DNA of 64,000 nucleotides from NCBI RefSeq assembly GCF_033597815.2, contig NZ_CP166245.1, forward strand, positions 868,001-932,000, in the 5' to 3' direction. The notes under the pieces were generated by a model that saw only the letters and a list, made by a program, of their open reading frames with translations, ran no database searches and was not told where the DNA came from. The stretch comes from Staphylococcus sp. KG4-3 (GTDB lineage: Bacteria > Bacillota > Bacilli > Staphylococcales > Staphylococcaceae). The position numbers and the translations under genes were made by a program. Positions 50,209 through 59,128 of this stretch are shown piece after piece (the stretch's first letter is position 1; each line of letters begins with the position of its first letter).

Positions 50209-50925
50209 ATGAGAATAGAGCGCGTTGACGATACTACCGTTAAATTATTTATAACATATAGTGATATTGAAGCAAGAGGTTTTAAACGTGAAGATTTGTG
50301 GACTAATCGCAAACGTGGAGAAGAATTCTTTTGGAATATGATGGAAGAAATCAATGAAGAAGAAGATTTTGTTGTTGAAGGCCCATTATGGATTCAAGTA
50401 CACGCTTTTGAAAAAGGTGTTGAGGTAACGATATCTAAATCTAAAAATGAAGATTTGATAAATATGTCAGATGAAGATAATGAACAGCTTGATTATCAAG
50501 TGAACGATTTATTATCACAGACGTTTGATCAAGATGATAGTTTAGAAGATTTATTTGAGCAACGTCAACAACAGAAAGAAAATAACCATAGCCAAGAACG
50601 AAATGACCATAAACAGCAAAATACACGTACTGTTATTGTTAAATTTAGTGATTTAGAAGAAGTAATCGATTATGCACATCACAACGATCAAGTGACAGAT
50701 GCATTTGAAGATTTATTATATAGTCTTAACAATATTTATTATTATGCTGTGCATTTTGACGAAAATGTAGATCAAGAAACAATTAATGATAGTTATAGTC
50801 AATTACTTGAGTTCGCATATCCTACTGATAAATCTGAAGTATATTTAAATGACTATGCAAAAATAATCATGAGCCATAATGTTGCGTCACAAGTGCGTCG
50901 TTATTTTCCAAACACTGCAGAGTAA
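50209..50925 (+). CDS. mecA: Adaptor protein MecA (ClpC adaptor; not the resistance gene mecA)
   Basis: Delivers substrates to ClpC-ClpP and stimulates ClpC assembly. It has 238 residues. The N-terminal substrate-binding domain begins MRIERVDDTTVKLFITYSDI and contains REDLWTNRKRGEEFFWNMM. A Glu/Gln/Asn-rich linker (about 90-140) and the C-terminal ClpC-binding domain (VIVKFSDLEEVIDYA onward) follow. AAGGAGTGAG precedes the ATG. This family is unrelated to the penicillin-binding protein PBP2a. Confidence 0.96.
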   Translation: MRIERVDDTTVKLFITYSDIEARGFKREDLWTNRKRGEEFFWNMMEEINEEEDFVVEGPLWIQVHAFEKGVEVTISKSKNEDLINMSDEDNEQLDYQVNDLLSQTFDQDDSLEDLFEQRQQQKENNHSQERNDHKQQNTRTVIVKFSDLEEVIDYAHHNDQVTDAFEDLLYSLNNIYYYAVHFDENVDQETINDSYSQLLEFAYPTDKSEVYLNDYAKIIMSHNVASQVRRYFPNTAE

Positions 50926-51011
50926 TTAATGTGAATAAATGAATGATATAACCATTACTAGAATTGATTTGTAATGTATAGTAAGAGTTATGTTTTTAAG
51001 AAAGACCCTGT

Positions 51012-51043
51012 GCCGACAAAGTTTATACTTTGTCGGCTTTTTT
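51012..51043 (+). terminator. Terminator after mecA
   Basis: GCCGACAAAGT pairs perfectly with ACTTTGTCGGC around TTAT; seven T follow. The stem is nearly the same as one at 63675-63701. Confidence 0.93.
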
Positions 51044-51123
51044 ATATCAGGTAAGTTGAAATTATAATTTACTAAAGTAATTTATGTGAGATTACCGTGT
51101 ATATTAAATGAGGTGATTCAAAC

Positions 51124-52122
51124 ATGTTTTACGCGAAAGATGGCAACGGGGTACTAATAACTGCGCATAACGCTAATAATAACTGTGATTATAAGTGCCC
51201 GCATTGTCAAAATAAAGTTATTTTAAAAAAAGGGCTAATGAAAACAGCGCATTTTGCTCATATTTACAAAAGTTCAAACTTTTGTAACAAAGGCGAGACT
51301 TATGAACATTATATGTTTAAATATGAATTGGCACAGCAATTAAATAAATTAGATTATTATGTGGTAATTGAACCTTATATATATCAGTGCTATCAATATC
51401 CTGATTTAATCATTAATAATAAAATTGCGATTGAAATACAGTTTTCAAATATAACTATAGATAATATAAAAAAGCGAAGCAATGCTTTAGCTAGTATTGG
51501 TTTTGATGTTATTTGGATTATCGGTAAGTTGAAATATAATAAAAGAACAAAAATTTTAATTTTAAATAAGTCGGAACGTACTTATATTAATTTGAAAAGA
51601 AGACAACTTTTTTCGTGGCATAGCGACACGTTTTTATTATATAGATATAAAATAGTTCAATTTATTGGTGGAAATCGTTACATAGCTATTAGGGAACAAC
51701 TTTCATATAAACAATTTACATATTATTTTAATAAAAATGACTCTCCAATGTTACCATGTCATTTTAAATTAACGAAGTCTTCAATTAAACAATATATCAT
51801 GTATTGCAGACGTCAAAGAACTGTTCGTGAGCCTAGTTTGAGTGTTATTTACAATTTACAACTAGCGGAATCATGGGTTTGTGAAAATTTAGGTATGGTG
51901 TATCCAGAACAAATATTTATACAATCACATCCTATTTATTGGCAATTGCAATTGCTAAATATGTTAGATACAAACAATATTAATGAAGGCTTATTCTTAA
52001 ATACTATTAAGTATAATCATTTTTATAATTATGATGTTAATAGCCGAGTAATAGTTCAAGCAATTATCTATAAGTTTCAAAAATCATATCGAAATATTAG
52101 GTATAAAAACGTGCAAAATTGA
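51124..52122 (+). CDS. coiA: Competence protein CoiA-like nuclease family
   Basis: A CoiA-family protein of 332 residues. In streptococci and Bacillus, CoiA/YjbF-type proteins act in processing of incoming DNA during transformation. The N-terminus holds a zinc-ribbon-like pair (CDYKCPHC) and the family motif KTAHFAH. The nuclease core has YPDLIINNKIAIEIQFS, a PD-(D/E)xK-type site with Gln in place of the Lys. The C-terminal third is basic and tyrosine-rich. GAGGTG precedes the ATG. It lies between mecA and pepF, as in other Firmicutes. Confidence 0.88.
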   Translation: MFYAKDGNGVLITAHNANNNCDYKCPHCQNKVILKKGLMKTAHFAHIYKSSNFCNKGETYEHYMFKYELAQQLNKLDYYVVIEPYIYQCYQYPDLIINNKIAIEIQFSNITIDNIKKRSNALASIGFDVIWIIGKLKYNKRTKILILNKSERTYINLKRRQLFSWHSDTFLLYRYKIVQFIGGNRYIAIREQLSYKQFTYYFNKNDSPMLPCHFKLTKSSIKQYIMYCRRQRTVREPSLSVIYNLQLAESWVCENLGMVYPEQIFIQSHPIYWQLQLLNMLDTNNINEGLFLNTIKYNHFYNYDVNSRVIVQAIIYKFQKSYRNIRYKNVQN

Positions 52123-52175
52123 GTCTTACATGAGAAAATTATGGTATTGAATTTAATAGGAGGTTTACTAAAATT

Positions 52176-53984
52176 ATGACACAACAATTAACAAGAGAAG
52201 AACAAGAACGTAAATATCCTGAATATACATGGGATTTAACTACCATATTCGAATCGGATGAAGCTTTTGAAGAAGCTTTTAAAGAAGCAGAACAAAATTT
52301 AGGAAAAGAACAAAAATTTAAAGGTCATTTAGCTGATAGTGCTGAGACTTTATATCAAGCATTAGCTTTAGAAGATGAATTAGGCTCTAAATTAGAAAAA
52401 GTTTATGTATACGCACATTTAAAGCAAGATCAAGATACAGCTAATGATAAATACACGGGTTATGAAGCGCGTGCTCATCAATTAATAATTAAGTTTAGTT
52501 CAGGATGGAGTTTTTTAGTACCTGAAATATTACAAATTGATGAAGACAAGATTCAATCATTTATTGATGAAAATGACAATTTAAAACAATATGAATTTGA
52601 TTTGAAATTAATTAATGAAAAACGTCCACATGTGTTGAGTGCGGATAAAGAAAAGTTACTTACAGAGGCACAAGATGCTTTATCAACAGCTGATAATGTA
52701 TATGGTATGTTCAGCAATGCTGATTTAGAGTTTGAAGATGCCATCGATAAGGATGGTAACCGCCATTCACTTACACAAGGCACATTCATAAAGTGTTTAG
52801 AATCAGATGACCGTATATTAAGAAAATCTGCATTTGAAAATTTATATAAAGCTTATGGTGCTTATAATAATACTTTAAGTGCTACATTAGCAGGAGAAGT
52901 TAAAAAGAATGTGTTTAATGCACGTACACATAACTATGAATCTGCAAGAGCAGCAGCTTTAAGTAATAATCATATCCCAGAAGCAGTCTATGACAATTTA
53001 GTAAAAACAGTCCATAAATATTTACCATTATTGCACCGTTATACAGAATTACGTAAAGAATTGTTAGGTCTTGAAGATATGAAAATGTACGACTTATATA
53101 CACCTTTAGTTAAAGATGTGAAGTTTGAAATGCCATATGAGGAAGCAAAAGATTGGATGCTTAAAGCTTTACAACCTATGGGTGAAGAGTATATGGAAGT
53201 AGTAAATGAAGGATTAAATAATCGTTGGGTAGACGTATATGAAAATAAAGGTAAACGTTCAGGCGGTTATTCTTCAGGTGCACATCTAACAAATCCATTT
53301 ATCTTATTAAATTGGTCTAATACTGTGTCAGATTTATACACGTTAGTACATGAATTTGGTCACTCAGCTCATAGTTATTTCAGTCGTAAAAATCAACCAT
53401 CTAATTCAAGCGATTATACAATATTTGTGGCGGAAGTAGCATCTACTTGTAATGAAGCATTACTAAGTGATTATATGGATAAACATTTAGATGATGAACG
53501 TAGATTGTTGTTATTAAACCAAGAGCTTGAGCGTTTCCGTGCCACATTATTTAGACAAACGATGTTTGCTGAATTTGAACACAAAATTCATCAGATAGAA
53601 GAAGCAGGTGAGCCATTAACAGCAAATCGTATGAACGAAGAATATGCTGAATTAAACCGCGTTTATTTTGGTGACTCAGTTGAAACAGATGAAGATATCA
53701 GCAAAGAGTGGTCAAGAATTCCTCACTTTTATATGAACTACTATGTGTATCAATATGCAACAGGCTATAGCGCTGCACAAAGTTTAAGTCATCAGATATT
53801 AACTGAAGGGCAACCAGCAGTAGATAGATACATTAATGAATTCTTGAAAAAAGGTAGTTCAAATTATCCAATAGAAATCTTGAAAAATGCTGGGGTAGAC
53901 ATGACAACACCTGAACCAATTGAGCAAGCTTGCCAAGTATTCGAACAAAAATTAGATGCGTTTGAAAAGTTAATGAAAGCTTAG
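52176..53984 (+). CDS. pepF: Oligoendopeptidase F
   Basis: Zinc metallopeptidase of family M3 that cleaves cytoplasmic oligopeptides of roughly 7-17 residues. It is a sensible partner for the Opp importer encoded nearby. It has 602 residues. HEFGHSAHS near residue 392 is the HExxH zinc site, with the third ligand Glu in FVAEVASTCNEALL. ATG 52176 follows TAGGAGG. No terminator separates its end from the sRNA gene rsaE 100 bases downstream. Confidence 0.96.
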   Translation: MTQQLTREEQERKYPEYTWDLTTIFESDEAFEEAFKEAEQNLGKEQKFKGHLADSAETLYQALALEDELGSKLEKVYVYAHLKQDQDTANDKYTGYEARAHQLIIKFSSGWSFLVPEILQIDEDKIQSFIDENDNLKQYEFDLKLINEKRPHVLSADKEKLLTEAQDALSTADNVYGMFSNADLEFEDAIDKDGNRHSLTQGTFIKCLESDDRILRKSAFENLYKAYGAYNNTLSATLAGEVKKNVFNARTHNYESARAAALSNNHIPEAVYDNLVKTVHKYLPLLHRYTELRKELLGLEDMKMYDLYTPLVKDVKFEMPYEEAKDWMLKALQPMGEEYMEVVNEGLNNRWVDVYENKGKRSGGYSSGAHLTNPFILLNWSNTVSDLYTLVHEFGHSAHSYFSRKNQPSNSSDYTIFVAEVASTCNEALLSDYMDKHLDDERRLLLLNQELERFRATLFRQTMFAEFEHKIHQIEEAGEPLTANRMNEEYAELNRVYFGDSVETDEDISKEWSRIPHFYMNYYVYQYATGYSAAQSLSHQILTEGQPAVDRYINEFLKKGSSNYPIEILKNAGVDMTTPEPIEQACQVFEQKLDAFEKLMKA

Positions 53985-54013
53985 TATGAATGTATTCGTT
54001 TACAATATGACAA

Positions 54014-54079
54014 GTTTGTGACAAACTAAATTTATTTAATTTAAAAGGTTGAAAGGTGTATTTTACCGTGTTATATTAT
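54014..54079 (+). promoter_or_regulatory. rsaE promoter with SrrA/ResD-like site
   Basis: TTGAAA (54049-54054) and TATATT (54072-54077) are 17 bases apart. Upstream, GTTTGT-G-ACAAAC (54014-54026) is a palindrome containing TGTGACAAA, resembling sites bound by SrrA/ResD. Control of RsaE/RoxS by this system is established. Confidence 0.75.
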
Positions 54080-54084
54080 AAACA

Positions 54085-54184
54085 TGAAATTAATCACATA
54101 ACAAACATACCCCTTTGTTTGAAGTGAAAAATTTCTCCCATCCCCTTTGTTTAGCGCCGTGTAATCAGACACGGCGTTTTTTTG
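54085..54184 (+). ncRNA. rsaE: Small regulatory RNA RsaE (RoxS)
   Basis: I recognise the sequence of the conserved Firmicute sRNA RsaE/RoxS. It begins GAAATTAATCACATAAC and has the C-rich unpaired motifs ACCCCTTTG and CTCCCATCCCCTTTG that pair with Shine-Dalgarno sequences of target mRNAs. It ends in CGCCGTGT/ACACGGCG with seven T (54154-54184). RsaE down-regulates TCA cycle, folate and other central metabolism genes when respiration is limited. It sits between pepF and yjbH, its known location in S. aureus. The 5' end is set from the promoter spacing, accurate to a few bases. Confidence 0.92.
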
Positions 54185-54271
54185 TACTCTTTTTTAATGA
54201 TTCTTCTAAAAATAAGTATAATTGAATAACTATTCAATCAACTTTAAGTGGAAAAGATAGTGAAAACAAAG

Positions 54272-54316
54272 AAACGATAATTTTTACTGAATTGTAGTAA
54301 AAATTATCGTTTTTAA
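54272..54316. terminator. Terminator between rsaE and yjbH
   Basis: AAACGATAATTTTTAC pairs with GTAAAAATTATCGTTT. It most likely ends the minus-strand yjbK-hemoglobin-yjbH transcript. Confidence 0.85.
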
Positions 54317-54388
54317 TTTAAGTAGTACATTTTATGTGATTATCTATTTAATAAAAGCTATTTGGTTATAAAGTTAAATCATAGAGTA

Positions 54389-55177
54389 TTAATTTTTAGC
54401 TTTCCAAAATTTGCCGTCTGGCGACTTAAGTTTTTCAATTTTTTGTTGAATTGCTAATTTTTTTAGCTCTTTATTCATTAGTTTTTCTGGCCACTCATAT
54501 ATTGTCAGTAACTCTTCTTTAGTAACTAATTGTTGTTGTTGAATATATTCTTCAAGACTTGGTGGTAATTCTTTTTCAATTGTTGAACCAATGAGTTCGT
54601 TAATAATATAAGTATAAATATGGTAAGGATATAATCCTTCTACTTTTAATCCTTCTTCGTGTACGTCCTCGCTAAAGAATACGAGGGAAGGAGCTTCTTC
54701 AATTTCCATTTCTCGTGCGATATGCAAATCAACTTGTAAACTATCTTTTAAACAGTTACTTTGCAAATCTTCTTTAAAAACTTCGTAGTCTAGCCCTGCG
54801 TTACTGATACAATTATTAACCATCGATTCTGTAATAATATCTCGCTTGGGTATAATTTCATTTTGTACAAGATGTATAAAACGCTCTGCACGTATACGTC
54901 CCTGAAGTTCAGCGGCTTTATATGCGAGTGCGATATTATCTAAATCAGATGTACTTTGCGCTTGGCATTTTGTCAAAACGCGTAATGAAGGGTTCAATAT
55001 ATGTCTAATACTTATATATTGTTTATACTCAATGCGTAATTTAGAAAGGATTGCAGATAATTTAAAACATTCCTTACTGAATGGATCAAAAAAGGAATAA
55101 ATTTCTATCTTACTAACAGGTGAAAGATTTACATCTTCACGACTATTGGGTTGTATTAATCTTAATTCTTCAGTCAT
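54389..55177 (-). CDS. yjbH: Spx-degradation adaptor YjbH (DsbA-like)
   Basis: Adaptor that presents Spx to ClpXP for degradation, so its inactivation raises Spx and thiol-stress gene expression. It has 262 residues with a thioredoxin/DsbA-like fold. SPVSKIEIYSFFDPFSKEC is the first strand and the position of the redox motif, where only one Cys remains. EEAPSLVFFSEDVHEEGLKVEG is the cis-Pro region. AGGTGG precedes the ATG. It is downstream of the truncated hemoglobin gene with a 17-base gap. Confidence 0.96.
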   Translation of the reverse strand: MTEELRLIQPNSREDVNLSPVSKIEIYSFFDPFSKECFKLSAILSKLRIEYKQYISIRHILNPSLRVLTKCQAQSTSDLDNIALAYKAAELQGRIRAERFIHLVQNEIIPKRDIITESMVNNCISNAGLDYEVFKEDLQSNCLKDSLQVDLHIAREMEIEEAPSLVFFSEDVHEEGLKVEGLYPYHIYTYIINELIGSTIEKELPPSLEEYIQQQQLVTKEELLTIYEWPEKLMNKELKKLAIQQKIEKLKSPDGKFWKAKN

Positions 55178-55194
55178 GTCTATTCCACCTACAA

Positions 55195-55566
55195 TTAATT
55201 TTCGGAATTAACCATGTGATTCGCTGTTAAACGTAATCTCTCGTATAAATAATCACCGACACCTTCGGGAAAATCAGCATGCTGTATAGCTTTATACATA
55301 TTTTCTAACCAAGCATCACGTTCATGATTTGTTATAATAAAATCTAAATGACGTCTTTTCAACATTGGATGACCATGTTCTTGTGTGTAAAGATTTGGTC
55401 CACCTAAGAATTGTGTTAAAAATTGTTTTTGTTTTCTGCTTGTTTCTGCAAAATCTCCAGGAAACAAGTGATTAATTCTACTATCTTGTTCTACTAAATA
55501 ATAAAAGTAATCAATCATCTCATACAAGGCTTTTTGGCCAATGATTTCATATGGTGTTTGCGTCAT
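55195..55566 (-). CDS. Truncated hemoglobin (group II)
   Basis: A heme protein of the 2-on-2 globin group II (trHbO), linked to oxygen, nitric oxide or peroxide handling. It has 123 residues. Recognisable parts are DYFYYLVEQD, INHLFPGDF (CD region), FLTQFLGGPNLYTQEHGHPMLKRRHL..., with the proximal His in RRHLDF, and the Trp of the G helix in RDAWLENM. It lies directly upstream of yjbH on the same strand, the usual yjbIH arrangement. Confidence 0.95.
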   Translation of the reverse strand: MTQTPYEIIGQKALYEMIDYFYYLVEQDSRINHLFPGDFAETSRKQKQFLTQFLGGPNLYTQEHGHPMLKRRHLDFIITNHERDAWLENMYKAIQHADFPEGVGDYLYERLRLTANHMVNSEN

Positions 55567-55653
55567 AATATCACCGTATCCTGTTAATATAATACTAATA
55601 TAACATGAATTTTTACATTTGGAAGTAATTCGACTTCTTACAATTGCATGTGA

Positions 55654-56238
55654 TTAATTATGATATAAATTTGATTTACGATTAAAAAATCTTTGTACTT
55701 TATTAGCGGGAATTTCATGTTTCATATCAAATTTTTCAAGGATTGATTTAAATTGAATTAAACCTTCATCATAATCTTCTACTTCGTATTCTAATTCAAA
55801 ATCTTCAAAATCTAGGTAAGTACTTTTATCAAGTACAAGTAAGTTTCCATTTATTTCTTTCTCTAAGCGTTCAGTTTTAAGTGAACCAAGAATAATTAAT
55901 TCAGTTAAATCGATATCCATCTTTGTAAGTTGATCTGCAATTTCAGAAGGCAACGATTGTTCTGGAATAGGCTTGTTTAATTCAGGAACGACATGTGTTT
56001 CAAAATTGTATTCAGTAAGACCTACTTCAGCTGGTATTTTTAATGTCATCTCTAAGTACTCATCTTTCACACGAATTCTCAAAGCTGATTTATGGTCTTT
56101 TAAATCAAAGTCTGGCGTATCAATATAGAAATTTGTTTGTTTATACGGTTCAATTTCGTTGAAATAGGTTTTATGAATAACATTGTATTGACTTTCTGTT
56201 AACAATTGTTTGAATTCAATCTCGTTATTTGTTGCCAC
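55654..56238 (-). CDS. CYTH-domain protein (YjbK family)
   Basis: A 194-residue CYTH (triphosphate tunnel metalloenzyme) protein. The signature EIEFK is at residues 6-10. Charged strands KSALRIRVKDEYLEMTLKIP and YLDFEDFELEYEVEDYDE follow, with alternating acidic and basic residues lining the tunnel. Such enzymes hydrolyse inorganic triphosphate or nucleoside triphosphates; the substrate here is unknown. Translation starts at GTG (ending at 56238) behind AAGGAGAG. It faces the relQ operon across a 188-base divergent region, which is of interest because RelQ also handles phosphorylated nucleotides. Confidence 0.92.
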   Translation of the reverse strand: MATNNEIEFKQLLTESQYNVIHKTYFNEIEPYKQTNFYIDTPDFDLKDHKSALRIRVKDEYLEMTLKIPAEVGLTEYNFETHVVPELNKPIPEQSLPSEIADQLTKMDIDLTELIILGSLKTERLEKEINGNLLVLDKSTYLDFEDFELEYEVEDYDEGLIQFKSILEKFDMKHEIPANKVQRFFNRKSNLYHN

Positions 56239-56426
56239 TATAATCTCTCCTTCTGGTGCGTATATTCATTTATTTTAAAACACTTTTTATTTAATTTAAA
56301 TTGAACTGCATTTATGATTACATAAATAGTTGAAATTGATGGATTGATGTTGGTATAACATTATCTTGTAACGTGTTATGTAGTATGAAATTATGTTAAA
56401 ATAATGAAGAATAAGGAGGAACAAGC

Positions 56427-56774
56427 ATGCGTATTTATGTGAATGAAATTAAAATTACAGAAGATAGCATTAATTGCTATACAGAACAATCCACAGAAGG
56501 TTTACAAGAAGCAGGACAAATGCTTGTTGATAGTGATAATTACAGCTTTGCATACATTTTAGACGACGGACAAAACTATTCGTACTTGATATTTGTACAA
56601 GAAACGTGGTCAATGTTACATGAAAACAAAGGCAAAAAAATTATCGTTAATGACGATTTAGAATTAAAACAATTCGAAAATGAGTTTAATTACATATTGG
56701 ATAACATTCAAGGTAATTCAAATTATGGTAAGGAGTTTGTTTCCGTTGTAGAGGATATTTTCGAATTAGATTGA
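56427..56774 (+). CDS. UPF0738 family protein
   Basis: A 115-residue protein of the uncharacterised UPF0738 family. It has alternating beta strands and acidic loops ([44 protein letters not shown]) and no membrane segment or signal. The function is unknown. AAGGAGG precedes the ATG. It is the first gene of the run leading to relQ, 16 bases upstream of it, a constant association in staphylococci. Confidence 0.88.
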   Translation: MRIYVNEIKITEDSINCYTEQSTEGLQEAGQMLVDSDNYSFAYILDDGQNYSYLIFVQETWSMLHENKGKKIIVNDDLELKQFENEFNYILDNIQGNSNYGKEFVSVVEDIFELD

Positions 56775-56790
56775 AGCGGAGTGAGGCACA

Positions 56791-57426
56791 ATGAATCAAT
56801 GGGATCAATTTTTATCTCCATATAAACAAGCAGTAGACGAATTGAAAATTAAATTAAAAGGGCTTAGAAAACAATATGAAGTAGAAGATAATGCATCTCC
56901 TATAGAATTTGTAACAGGACGAGTCAAACCTATGACAAGCATTATTGATAAGGCTAATAAACGTCAAATTTCTTTTGATCGTTTACATGAAGAAATGTAT
57001 GACATTGCCGGTTTGCGTTTAATGTGTCAATTTGTTGATGATATTGATATTGTGGTTAATTTATTAAGACAGCGTCAAGATTTTAAAGTTGTAGAAGAAC
57101 GGGATTACATTAGTAATACCAAACAAAGTGGTTATCGTTCATTCCATGTCATTATTGAATATCCTATTGAAACATTAAATGGGGAAAAGAAAATATTGGC
57201 AGAGATTCAAATTAGAACGCTAGCAATGAACTTTTGGGCAACGATAGAACATACTTTGAGATATAAATATGATGGAGATTATCCACCGGAGATTCAACAT
57301 CGATTGGAAAGAGCAGCAGAAGCGGCATTTTTGCTGGATGAAGAGATGTCGGAAATTAAAGAAGAAATTCAAGAAGCTCAGAAATATTATTCTAAAAAGC
57401 GTGCGAAAAAGCATAATAATGACTAG
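56791..57426 (+). CDS. relQ: Small alarmone synthetase RelQ (YjbM)
   Basis: Makes (p)ppGpp from ATP and GDP/GTP without a hydrolase domain, contributing to cell-wall-stress survival. It has 211 residues. The synthetase core includes [28 protein letters not shown] (metal-binding Asp), [14 protein letters not shown] (substrate loop), [18 protein letters not shown] (catalytic Glu) and LRYKYDG. The C-terminus is a charged helix used for tetramer formation. GGAGTGAGG lies before the ATG. It precedes nadK by 11 bases. Confidence 0.96.
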   Translation: MNQWDQFLSPYKQAVDELKIKLKGLRKQYEVEDNASPIEFVTGRVKPMTSIIDKANKRQISFDRLHEEMYDIAGLRLMCQFVDDIDIVVNLLRQRQDFKVVEERDYISNTKQSGYRSFHVIIEYPIETLNGEKKILAEIQIRTLAMNFWATIEHTLRYKYDGDYPPEIQHRLERAAEAAFLLDEEMSEIKEEIQEAQKYYSKKRAKKHNND

Positions 57427-57437
57427 GGGATGTTACG

Positions 57438-58247
57438 ATGCGTTATACGATTTTATCTAAAGGTGATTCAAAATCGAATGCTTTAAAGCATAAAATGATT
57501 AACCATATGAAAGATTTCCAGATGGTTGAAGACCCAGATAATCCAGAAATCGTTATTTCTGTTGGGGGAGATGGAACTCTGTTACAAGCTTTTCATCAGT
57601 ATAGTCATATGCTATCTCGCTGTGCGTTTGTAGGGGTTCATACAGGGCATTTAGGCTTTTATGCTGATTGGGTGCCACATGAAGTTGAAAAACTTATAAT
57701 TGAGATTAATAACTCTGAATTCCAAGTCATTGAATATCCTTTGTTAGAAATTATTGTGCGTTATAATGATAACGGATACGAGACACGTCATTTAGCATTA
57801 AATGAAGCTACTATGAAAACTGAAAATGGTTCTACTTTAGTTGTTGATGTGAATATTAGAGGTAATCAATTTGAACGCTTCAGAGGTGATGGTTTATGTA
57901 TATCTACACCATCAGGTTCTACAGCATACAATAAGGCATTAGGTGGCGCATTGATACATCCATCATTAGAAGCGATGCAAATTGCTGAAATTGCATCAAT
58001 AAACAACCGGGTATTTAGAACTGTAGGTTCTCCTTTAGTATTGCCCAAACACCATACGTGTTTAATAGCACCTGTTAATCATGATACGATTTTAACGACG
58101 ATTGACCACGTTAGTATAAAACACAAAAATGTTAATGCGATACAATATCGCGTAGCTAATGAGAAGATTAGATTCGCTAGATTTAGACCGTTTCCGTTTT
58201 GGAAAAGAGTACATGACTCGTTCATTTCAAGTGGAGATGATGAGTAA
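57438..58247 (+). CDS. nadK: NAD kinase
   Basis: Phosphorylates NAD to NADP, the only route to NADPH cofactor. It has 269 residues. GGDGT at 43-47 is the catalytic diphosphate-binding motif (Asp45). [10 protein letters not shown] and [20 protein letters not shown] (NE motif) follow, and [17 protein letters not shown] is the conserved glycine-rich stretch. AGGGG precedes the ATG. The stop overlaps the pseudouridine synthase start by one base. Confidence 0.97.
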   Translation: MRYTILSKGDSKSNALKHKMINHMKDFQMVEDPDNPEIVISVGGDGTLLQAFHQYSHMLSRCAFVGVHTGHLGFYADWVPHEVEKLIIEINNSEFQVIEYPLLEIIVRYNDNGYETRHLALNEATMKTENGSTLVVDVNIRGNQFERFRGDGLCISTPSGSTAYNKALGGALIHPSLEAMQIAEIASINNRVFRTVGSPLVLPKHHTCLIAPVNHDTILTTIDHVSIKHKNVNAIQYRVANEKIRFARFRPFPFWKRVHDSFISSGDDE

Positions 58248-59101
58248 TGAAATTTACTTATACAATACAGCAGCCAGAAATGGTTCGCACATTTTTACAA
58301 CAACAAGAATTTTCAAAACGGACGATAAGCGCCATTAAGCATAATGGCGCTTTATTAGTTAATGGACAACCAGTTACAGTCAGAAAGCAATTAGCTATAA
58401 ATGATAATTTGGAAGTATTTTTAAGTGATGAAACCCCAAGCTCTAACTTAAAACCATATAACGACGGGTTAAATATCTTATATGAAGATTCATATTTAAT
58501 TATTGTGTCGAAATCTGCCCAACAAAATTGTGCACCTTCTAGAGATCATTTACATTTTAGTTTAGTAGAGCAAGTGTTGGGTTATTTTAATGATAGAAAG
58601 TTATCGTTGACCCCACACATTGTTACGCGTTTAGACCGTAATACTTCAGGCATTGTTGTGTTGGCAAAGCATGGATTTATTCATCATTTAATGAGCCAAA
58701 TTAAAATCGATAAAAAATATTTATGTATTTGTCAGGGGCGATTAGACGGTGAAGATTTAATTGATGCTCCTATCGCAAGACATCCAGATAGTATTATCCA
58801 GCGTCAAGTCAGTAGTTTAGGAAAGCCTTCACAGACTAAATATAAAGCACTCGAACATACTAATAATCATACTTTATGTGAAGTGAGTTTGCTGACAGGA
58901 AGAACACATCAAATACGTGTGCATTTTCAACATATTGGTTATCCTTTAGTAGGTGATGACTTATATGGCGGTAAAGATGAAACTTATCATCATCAATTAT
59001 TACGTTGTATCCAAATATCATTTATTCACCCAATTAAAAAACAAAAAATTATAATAAACGATAGATATGACACGATTGAAACTATATTTAATATGATATA
59101 A
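58247..59101 (+). CDS. RluA/RluD-family pseudouridine synthase
   Basis: Isomerises specific uridines in rRNA or tRNA to pseudouridine. It has 284 residues. An S4-like N-terminal domain (about 12-75: RTISAIKHNGALLVNGQPV) precedes the catalytic domain. RLDRNTSGIVVLAKH has the catalytic Asp near residue 130. LLTGRTHQIRVHFQHIGYPLVGDDLYGG completes the family signature. Which base is modified cannot be told. It overlaps the end of nadK. Confidence 0.93.
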   Translation: MKFTYTIQQPEMVRTFLQQQEFSKRTISAIKHNGALLVNGQPVTVRKQLAINDNLEVFLSDETPSSNLKPYNDGLNILYEDSYLIIVSKSAQQNCAPSRDHLHFSLVEQVLGYFNDRKLSLTPHIVTRLDRNTSGIVVLAKHGFIHHLMSQIKIDKKYLCICQGRLDGEDLIDAPIARHPDSIIQRQVSSLGKPSQTKYKALEHTNNHTLCEVSLLTGRTHQIRVHFQHIGYPLVGDDLYGGKDETYHHQLLRCIQISFIHPIKKQKIIINDRYDTIETIFNMI

Positions 59102-59128
59102 TTTAAAAGAACTATGGAGGTGGGGCTA

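Noticed and set aside
50209..50925. Gene called mecA, which might be taken for methicillin resistance
   Set aside because: The protein is the 238-residue ClpC adaptor MecA. It has no transpeptidase or penicillin-binding domain, and there is no SCCmec context.
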